DNA of 5,175 bases from Ignavibacteria bacterium (GTDB taxonomy: Bacteria; Bacteroidota; Ignavibacteria; Ignavibacteriales; Melioribacteraceae), in contig DAIEQP010000135.1 of NCBI GenBank assembly GCA_027347805.1, positions 1 through 5,175 on the forward strand, in the 5' to 3' direction. Shown here piece after piece: positions 1-5,175 of this stretch; position 1 is the first letter of the stretch, and every line of letters starts with the position of its first letter. Made by a program: the position numbers and the translations under genes. The notes beneath the pieces are model-generated. The model was not told the DNA's origin, searched no databases, and saw only the letters and a list, made by a program, of their open reading frames with translations.

Positions 1-244
1 AATGATTTGGCATCTGGCTGTTATTATGCAGGGAGTAACAAGCATTGATGAAAATGAAATACGCGATTGTATAAAAATTTTAAAGCATACACATGCAGGC
101 AAAGGTTTTATGCATGAATCTTTTAATAAAGATGATGCGGCAAAATTCTCGCGTCCCTGGTTTGCCTGGGCAAATACATTGTTCGGTGAATTTTTGATTA
201 ATGTAAGAAAGAATTATCCGGACTTGCTTAAAGAACAATTTTAG
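1..244 (+). CDS. GH125 (DUF1237) exo-alpha-1,6-mannosidase, C-terminal fragment
   Basis: This is the 3' end of a glycoside hydrolase family 125 enzyme. The family is metal-independent and inverting, and removes non-reducing alpha-1,6-linked mannose. The visible 80 residues carry the family's C-terminal signature: IWHLAVIMQ at 2-10, then HAGKGFMHESF at 31-41, then RPWFAWANTLFGE at 51-63. The glutamate of MHESF (visible residue 39) is my candidate for the catalytic base by position in the family; this is recalled, not aligned. The gene enters from the left edge: base 1 is the last base of a codon, and the ATG at 2 is an internal methionine, not a start. It ends at TAG 242-244. The N-terminus, any signal peptide and the catalytic acid are outside the window, so cell location cannot be judged. 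The exported GH92 mannosidase follows 37 bases later on the same strand, which suggests an operon and supports a role in mannoside breakdown. Confidence 0.9.
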   Translation, partial: MIWHLAVIMQGVTSIDENEIRDCIKILKHTHAGKGFMHESFNKDDAAKFSRPWFAWANTLFGEFLINVRKNYPDLLKEQF

Positions 245-281
245 CACCAATATTTTTCTTGATTAACTTACTGAGATTGAA

Positions 282-2471
282 ATGAAAAAATTTTTTCTTC
301 TGATAATTATTCTTTTAACTTCGAATTTATATTCACAGAGAGACCTTACAAAATATGTCAACCCGTTTATGGGCACAGCCGGTCACGGCCATGTTTATCC
401 TGGAGCTACAGTTCCATTTGGAATGGTTCAATTAAGCCCGGATAATGGAAGAGGCGGCTGGGATTGGTGCTCCGGTTATAATTATTCCGATAGCTTAATT
501 GCCGGCTTTAGTCATAAACATTTAAGCGGAACGGGAATTGGGGATTTATGCGACATTAGTTTTATGCCTTTGGTTTTGCCAAACAAGTTTGATGAGCTGA
601 CTTTAGGATTGCAGTCTTTCAAAACTTCCTTTTCACATAAAAACGAAAAAGCTTCGCCCGGATATTATTCTGTTTCTCTTTCAAACAAAATTAATGTAGA
701 ATTAACCGCCTCTCTCCGAACCGGAATTCAACGATATACATTTCCCCAGAATGGTTCTGGTTTTGTTCAGATAGATCTTGGTTTTGCAATCAACTGGGAT
801 TCACCTGTTAAGACATTTATTAAAGTTGAAACTCCAACACGTGTTGTTGGTTATCGTTTATCAAAAGGATGGGCAAAAGATCAGCGGGTTTACTTTGCAA
901 CCGAATTTTCGTCTCCAATTATTACCCAATGGCTTGGCTACGGAAAACTATTCACGAAAAATCAAACTGAATTATCCGGAAGCCAGGTAAAAGCAATTTT
1001 TAAGTTCGACGCCAAACAACTAATTGTTAGAACAGCTATTTCATCTGTAAGTATCGAAAACGCAAAGGCAAATCTTCTCGCCGATAATATTGACTGGAAT
1101 TTTAATAAAATTTCGAGAACCGCCTCTTCGTTATGGAATAAAGAGTTAAATAAAATTTCGGTTACAAGTAAAAACAAAAACCTGCTTACTACATTTTATA
1201 CTTCGTTATACAGAACAATGCTTGCACCTGTTGTCTTCGGTGATTCAAACGGTGAATATAAAGGTGCTGATGATAACGTTCATAAGGCAGATGGATATAC
1301 TAAGTACAGTATTTTCTCTTTGTGGGATACATTTCGTGCAGAGCATCCATTGTTTACAATTATTCATCCGAAACGTGTTGGCGATATGATTAATTCAATG
1401 CTGTCTCATTATCATGAATATGGATTGCTGCCCGTTTGGGAACTGGATGGAAACGAAACCAACTGCATGATTGGATATCATGCAATTCCTGTGATTGCTG
1501 ATGCAATTTTAAAGGGTATACCCGGTTTTGATAAAGAAGAAGCTTTCATGGCAATGAAAATTTCTGCAATGCAGGATCATTATGGTTTGCAATTTTACAA
1601 AGAGCTTGGCTTTATTCCTGCCGACAAAGAAAATGAAAGTGTTTCCAAAACTTTAGAGTATGCATTCGACGATTGGTGCCTTGCACAGACAGCGAAATAT
1701 TTAAACAGGGAAGAAGATTATAATTATTATATGAAGCGCTCGGGCAATTACAAAAACTTATTTGATGCTTCAACAGGATTTATGCGTGGAAAATTAAATG
1801 ACGGCTCTTGGCGAACACCATTTAATCCCAAGAGAAGTGATCATAACACGCACGATTATACAGAAGGAAATGCCTGGCAGTATTCTTGGTTTGTACCTCA
1901 AGATGTTGAAGGGCTTATTCAACTGCACGGCGGAAAAGAAAAATTTTCTCTAAAGCTTGATTCCCTTTTTACTATAGATTCCAAAATTGATGTCGATAAC
2001 GCAAGTCCGGATATAAGCGGAATGATTGGACAGTATGCACATGGAAATGAACCAAGTCATCACACTGCTTACTTATTCAATTTTAGCGGTGAAGCCTGGC
2101 GAACTCAAAAAATCGTCAACCAGATTTTGACAACACTTTATAATTCTACTACAGAAGGATTATGCGGAAATGAAGATTGCGGACAAATGTCTGCCTGGTT
2201 TGTGTTAAGTTCACTCGGAATATATCCGTTCAATCCTGCAGATCAAAAATACGTTTTCGGATCGCCAATATTTAATAGTGCAGTCATAAGCATTCCCGGC
2301 TCAAAAAAATTCACAATCAAAGCAACAAATGTTTCCGAGAAAAATATTTTTGTTAAATCGGTTTCGTTAAATGGAAAAAAGTTAAAAAACTTTTTTATTC
2401 GTCACAAAGATATTTTAAAAGGCGGGTCACTCGTGTTCGAAATGTCTTCGCTGCCCCAAAAGAACCAATAA
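282..2471 (+). CDS. Exported GH92 alpha-mannosidase (probable exo-alpha-1,2-type)
   Basis: This is a complete glycoside hydrolase family 92 protein. GH92 enzymes are calcium-dependent, inverting exo-alpha-mannosidases. Residues 1-18 form a Sec signal peptide: KK, then a hydrophobic run at 4-12, with probable cleavage between S18 and Q19. There is no lipobox cysteine, so a periplasmic or secreted enzyme is expected. The N-terminal beta-sandwich carries YVNPFMGTAGHG (25-36), GGWDWCSGY (58-66) and HLSGTG (80-85). The helical (alpha/alpha)6 catalytic domain carries SLWDTFRAEHPL (346-357), DYTEGNAWQYSW (525-536), HGNEPSHH (588-595) and GNEDCGQMSAW (629-639). E528 in TEGNAWQY is the expected general acid. 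D632 is an expected part of the catalytic base, with N630 two residues before it. The 729-residue length is normal for the family, and the end (SLVFEMSSLP) looks natural. An in-frame TAA at 264-266 makes ATG 282 the first possible ATG start. No clear Shine-Dalgarno sequence is present. Linkage specificity (1,2 versus 1,3 or others) is not settled by sequence alone. Confidence 0.95.
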   Translation: MKKFFLLIIILLTSNLYSQRDLTKYVNPFMGTAGHGHVYPGATVPFGMVQLSPDNGRGGWDWCSGYNYSDSLIAGFSHKHLSGTGIGDLCDISFMPLVLPNKFDELTLGLQSFKTSFSHKNEKASPGYYSVSLSNKINVELTASLRTGIQRYTFPQNGSGFVQIDLGFAINWDSPVKTFIKVETPTRVVGYRLSKGWAKDQRVYFATEFSSPIITQWLGYGKLFTKNQTELSGSQVKAIFKFDAKQLIVRTAISSVSIENAKANLLADNIDWNFNKISRTASSLWNKELNKISVTSKNKNLLTTFYTSLYRTMLAPVVFGDSNGEYKGADDNVHKADGYTKYSIFSLWDTFRAEHPLFTIIHPKRVGDMINSMLSHYHEYGLLPVWELDGNETNCMIGYHAIPVIADAILKGIPGFDKEEAFMAMKISAMQDHYGLQFYKELGFIPADKENESVSKTLEYAFDDWCLAQTAKYLNREEDYNYYMKRSGNYKNLFDASTGFMRGKLNDGSWRTPFNPKRSDHNTHDYTEGNAWQYSWFVPQDVEGLIQLHGGKEKFSLKLDSLFTIDSKIDVDNASPDISGMIGQYAHGNEPSHHTAYLFNFSGEAWRTQKIVNQILTTLYNSTTEGLCGNEDCGQMSAWFVLSSLGIYPFNPADQKYVFGSPIFNSAVISIPGSKKFTIKATNVSEKNIFVKSVSLNGKKLKNFFIRHKDILKGGSLVFEMSSLPQKNQ
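2375..2396. repeat. Perfect AT-rich inverted repeat inside the GH92 3' end
   Basis: AAAAAAGTT at 2375-2383 and AACTTTTTT at 2388-2396 are perfect reverse complements, separated by AAAA. The nine-pair stem holds only one G-C pair, so it is weak as RNA. It lies 73 bases before the GH92 stop-codon end and encodes KKLKNFF around residues 699-705. It may simply reflect lysine and phenylalanine codons in an AT-rich genome. No function is claimed. Confidence 0.5.
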
Positions 2472-2531
2472 AGTTATCAATCAGAAACTTTTGCAGACAC
2501 TTTAATTGTTAAGGATAAAAACGGGTTACCG

Positions 2532-3338
2532 ATGCGCGAAAAAACAGTTTTGATTACCGGATCAACAGATGGAATTGGCAAACAAACTGCACTTGATCTT
2601 GCCGCCCTTGGTTATAATATAATAGTTCACGGAAGAAATGAAACAAGAGTTAATAAAACCCTGGATGAACTTGGAAGAATTAACGGAAAATTAAAGCTGG
2701 ATGGTTTTGTTTGTGATTTGTCTTCGCTGGCCAATGTTAGAAATTTAGCTACTGAACTGAAATCAAAATATGACCGTATTGATATTTTAATTAACAATGC
2801 CGGTGTTTACATGAAAAAACGGCAGCTTTCTGTTGACGGGTTTGAAATAACATTTGCAGTTAATCATCTTTCTCATTTTTTGTTAACTAATCTTTTGCTA
2901 GATTTAATTAAAAAAAGTTATGATGGCAGAATTATAAATGTAAGCTCTGTTGCTCACCTGAATGCTTCGCTGGAATTTGATAACTTAAATGGAGAAAAAT
3001 ATTTTGATGCTTATTCTGCTTATGCGCTTTCAAAATTTGCAAATGTACTTTTCACAAAGGAGCTTGCATCACTATTAAATGGCAGCAGAACAAAAACCAA
3101 TTCACTTCATCCGGGTGTAATTTCAACAAAGTTATTAATGGAAGGATTTAATATTACCGGTGATTCATTAAAGAATGGGGCTAAAACTTCTGTTTACCTT
3201 GCTTCCTCGGAGAATGTTAGAAATATATCAGGAGAGTATTTTGTTGATTGTGGGATTTCCCGATCTCATACACTTTCGTCTAACAAAAATTTATGCCGGG
3301 ACTTCTGGAACATAAGTTCAGAAATGGTGGGTCTATAA
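2532..3338 (+). CDS. Short-chain dehydrogenase/reductase, retinol-dehydrogenase-like
   Basis: This is a complete classical SDR of 268 residues with a Rossmann fold, probably cytoplasmic since no signal peptide or membrane segment is seen. The cofactor-binding motif TGSTDGIG is at 9-16, D62 follows strand beta3 in CDLSS, and NNAG is at 88-91. The catalytic tetrad is readable: N111 (in VNHLSHF), S139 (in NVSS), Y164 and K168 (in YALSK). HPG is at 193-195. R35 after the second strand (HGRN), without an acidic residue there, favours NADP(H). The spacing between S139 and Y164 and the C-terminal block (GEYFVDC, then FWNISSEMVGL) match the retinol dehydrogenase 11-14-like branch. In bacteria this branch acts on varied, mostly unknown aldehydes, ketones and alcohols, so the substrate is not assigned. 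ATG 2532 is the only ATG near the conserved KTVLITG start. The frame stays open back to the GH92 stop with no ATG, GTG or TTG in the spacer. The 60-base gap to GH92 allows co-transcription. Confidence 0.92.
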   Translation: MREKTVLITGSTDGIGKQTALDLAALGYNIIVHGRNETRVNKTLDELGRINGKLKLDGFVCDLSSLANVRNLATELKSKYDRIDILINNAGVYMKKRQLSVDGFEITFAVNHLSHFLLTNLLLDLIKKSYDGRIINVSSVAHLNASLEFDNLNGEKYFDAYSAYALSKFANVLFTKELASLLNGSRTKTNSLHPGVISTKLLMEGFNITGDSLKNGAKTSVYLASSENVRNISGEYFVDCGISRSHTLSSNKNLCRDFWNISSEMVGL

Positions 3339-3339
3339 T

Positions 3340-5169
3340 TTATATTTCGATTCTGGTCAGAACACCATGGAGTTTATAATAAGGCAAATCTAAAAATTGA
3401 ACAAAGTTTGGAGTCACTCTTTTTATAAATGCAAAAGTTTTCAGGATAAAACTTTTTGCTTTTATGTCATCAACACCATAAAACATTACTTTGGGATCAA
3501 TCTTAAACTCACCAAGAACCGCCGGTATATCAAGCTTTTCCATATAACCAACCTGAATTTCCAGCCCCGCCAGTCCCTGTGCTATATTAGGTTCGTACAA
3601 TTTATCAACTCCAAATGGAACATCAACAGTTACAACTGATAGCAGAATATTTTCTTCATAAAGTATATTTCCACGCAATGTTGAGTGGATCATATAGGGA
3701 GGAATTGAATCCAAACTCTTTGTGAAAAAAAGTGCTTTTCCGGGAAGAAGCCTTCCTTTTTTATACAACTGCTCATAACTAACAAGATATGTGTCCAGCG
3801 GAAGTGAATTAAATGATTTATATATTGACCTATTGCCGATGCTCCACAAATAAATAGTAAATAATGGAATGGCTGCGATAAGAATTGACCAGTAACCTCC
3901 ATGAGGAATTTTCGTAAATACTGAAATTAGAAACGCGATGTTAACTATAACAACCAGCAAAGCGATAACTAATTTTGTTTTCTCTTTATGCTTAAAGAAA
4001 ATCATAATCATAAATACAGTACTGACAGCCATAGTTGCAGTAACAGCAAAGCCATATGCCGCAGCCAGATTGTGCGATGACTTGAACATCATTATCATAA
4101 GAATTACGGCAAGTAAAAGTCCCCAGTTTACTGCGCTGATATAAATTTGTGATTTCAAATGAGTTGATGTGTACTTAACCTGCGCTAACGGAAATATATG
4201 CGTTCTAATCCCCTGATATACCAATGAAAAAACCGCACTGATCATTGCCTGAGAAGCAATTATAGTCGCCATCAATGTAAGAATGAGAAACGGGACGTAT
4301 AAAAATTCCGATTGATGTTTTAACATTGAAAACAAAACATTGATCTGTTCTTCTCTTTTTTCACCCATTGATAGTAAAAAAGCACCCTGGCCAAAATAAT
4401 TTACTACCAGCGCAATAAATACAAAATACCAGGCTTGCCTTATAGGTTTGCTTCCAAGATGTCCCATATCGGCGTATAAAGCTTCTCCACCGGTTGCACA
4501 AAGTATTACTTCCGAAAGAACTATTAGCCCGCTGAATCCATTGTTAATCATAAATTCAATTGCATAATAGGGGCTAATGGCCATTAAAATTCTGGGGTTG
4601 TGAATAAGTGAGAAAAAACCGGAAAAAAAAAGTGCCATGAACCAGATAATCATTACGGGACCAAATGAAGCGGCAACCTTATTTGTTCCTTTCGATTGAA
4701 AAGAAAATAATAAAATTGTTATCGCAATTGTGATTATGACAATCGTGTTTTCACTTATTGTACCAATTCCAGGTATTAGCTCCAACCCTTCAACAGCAGA
4801 AAGAATACTAATTGCCGGAGTTATTACTCCGTCTCCCATTAAAAGTGAAACGCCTATATATCCAAGGAATGTAATAACCGAAATAGATCTTGCAGATTTA
4901 AGAGAGCGGTTCAAAATTTCTTTCAACACAATAATTCCACCCTCACCTTTCGAGCTAAGACTCATTGCTAAAAAAGTATATTCGACTGTAACAAGAATAA
5001 TCAGGGTCCAAAAAATTAGGGAGAGAATTCCCATAATATTTTCGGCTGTTGGTGCAGTTAAAAGAAAAATTACTGTTAAAGTATAAATCGGGCTTGTACC
5101 AATATCACCGAAGACAAGTCCCATTGCTTTGACTACTTCAGTGAATTTTGAGCCGCTGGAGCTTTGCAT
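3340..5169 (-). CDS. kup: Kup-family potassium uptake transporter
   Basis: This is a complete inner-membrane K+ transporter of the KUP/HAK/KT family, usually described as K+/H+ symport. The 609 residues are close to the usual length of about 620. Family motifs occur in order: GLVFGDIGTSPIYT (17-30), GEGGI (75-79), GDGVITPAIS (112-121), TGGEALYADMGH (226-237), NYFGQGA (257-263), VIASQAMISAVFSL-like stretch (303-316), and NLAAAYGFAVT (367-377). D22, D113 and E229 correspond to E. coli Kup D23, E116 and E229, acidic membrane residues reported as important for transport. About twelve hydrophobic segments span residues 15-443. A hydrophilic C-terminal domain of about 165 residues follows and ends in the family-like RIEI. 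ATG at 5169-5167 is the first possible ATG: reading the minus strand, an in-frame TAA (5175-5173) lies two codons before it. Its ribosome-binding site and promoter fall outside the window. The gene converges on the SDR gene and has no evident link to mannoside degradation. Confidence 0.96.
   Translation of the reverse strand: MQSSSGSKFTEVVKAMGLVFGDIGTSPIYTLTVIFLLTAPTAENIMGILSLIFWTLIILVTVEYTFLAMSLSSKGEGGIIVLKEILNRSLKSARSISVITFLGYIGVSLLMGDGVITPAISILSAVEGLELIPGIGTISENTIVIITIAITILLFSFQSKGTNKVAASFGPVMIIWFMALFFSGFFSLIHNPRILMAISPYYAIEFMINNGFSGLIVLSEVILCATGGEALYADMGHLGSKPIRQAWYFVFIALVVNYFGQGAFLLSMGEKREEQINVLFSMLKHQSEFLYVPFLILTLMATIIASQAMISAVFSLVYQGIRTHIFPLAQVKYTSTHLKSQIYISAVNWGLLLAVILMIMMFKSSHNLAAAYGFAVTATMAVSTVFMIMIFFKHKEKTKLVIALLVVIVNIAFLISVFTKIPHGGYWSILIAAIPLFTIYLWSIGNRSIYKSFNSLPLDTYLVSYEQLYKKGRLLPGKALFFTKSLDSIPPYMIHSTLRGNILYEENILLSVVTVDVPFGVDKLYEPNIAQGLAGLEIQVGYMEKLDIPAVLGEFKIDPKVMFYGVDDIKAKSFILKTFAFIKRVTPNFVQFLDLPYYKLHGVLTRIEI
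4623..4631. repeat. Nine-base A/T homopolymer inside kup
   Basis: The plus strand has nine consecutive A bases. On the kup coding strand this reads CTT TTT TTT TCC, encoding L180-F-F-S183 in a membrane segment, and a second run of six T follows close by (4613-4618). It is the longest mononucleotide run I noticed. The reading frame through it is intact and matches the family, so it is not a sequencing frameshift here. Whether it slips in vivo is unknown. Confidence 0.6.
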
Positions 5170-5175
5170 TATTTA

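Noticed and set aside
231..260. Imperfect hairpin around the GH125 stop (AAGAA with TTCTT) as a terminator
   Set aside because: The stem is interrupted, AT-only and lacks a following T-tract. The short gap to GH92 also argues against termination there.
778..1177. Open frames at 778-990 (+) and 962-1177 (-) within the GH92 gene
   Set aside because: They lie in other frames of a full-length GH92 gene with conserved motifs on both sides. They have no recognisable domains of their own.
2511..2515. AAGGA as a Shine-Dalgarno site for the SDR gene
   Set aside because: There are 16 bases between it and ATG 2532, too far for a normal site, and no alternative start codon lies closer to it.
2491..2519. 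TTGCAG and GATAAA with 17-base spacing as a promoter before the SDR
   Set aside because: Only 3 of 6 and 4 of 6 matches to the sigma-70 boxes, which is expected by chance in AT-rich DNA. No Bacteroidota-type TAnnTTTG box was seen.
3351..3362. Short palindrome TTCTG-GT-CAGAA near the kup stop
   Set aside because: The loop is too short and the stem too small to act as a terminator or operator. It lies in conserved kup coding sequence.
3397..4144. Shorter open frames on both strands within kup (3397-3639 +, 3690-3902 -, 3938-4144 +)
   Set aside because: All are shadows of kup, which has continuous family motifs across the region.
4730..5086. A 118-codon open frame on the + strand, antisense to kup
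   Set aside because: It lies wholly inside a clearly coding kup gene, its translation resembles no family I know, and it follows from kup codon usage on the opposite strand.

Overview
The window is about 5.2 kb of gene-dense, AT-rich DNA that looks chromosomal. The organism is probably in the Bacteroidota/Ignavibacteriota (Chlorobi-group) neighbourhood. The grounds are indirect: low GC, weak or absent Shine-Dalgarno sequences, a GH92 enzyme of the type common there, and a signal peptide ending in 'YS|Q', which is frequent in those phyla. No rRNA, tRNA, mobile element or CRISPR is visible, so the assignment is an inference.

Left part (1-2471, + strand): a mannoside-degradation unit. It opens with the last 80 codons of a GH125-type exo-alpha-1,6-mannosidase, whose 5' part lies outside the window. 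After 37 bases comes a complete exported GH92 alpha-mannosidase of 729 residues. GH125 and GH92 are a known pairing for exo-trimming of alpha-mannosides such as N-glycans or yeast-type mannan. GH92 enzymes typically remove alpha-1,2 or alpha-1,3 mannose, and GH125 removes alpha-1,6 mannose.

Middle (2532-3338, + strand): a complete classical short-chain dehydrogenase/reductase of the retinol-dehydrogenase-like type, 60 bases after the GH92 stop. It may be co-transcribed with the mannosidases, but nothing in its sequence fixes a substrate.

Right part (3340-5169, - strand): a complete Kup-family potassium transporter. It converges on the SDR gene with a single base between the two stop codons. 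Its start lies at the very edge of the window, and an in-frame stop two codons upstream fixes the upstream limit.

The four genes cover almost everything. The only gaps are 37, 60 and 1 bases plus 6 at the right edge, and no strong promoter, riboswitch or terminator was found in them. I found no previously undescribed system here. The observations that remain are modest: an asparagine in the GH92 catalytic-base motif, an AT-rich perfect hairpin and a nine-base homopolymer inside genes, the tight convergent junction, and the association of the SDR with the mannosidases.
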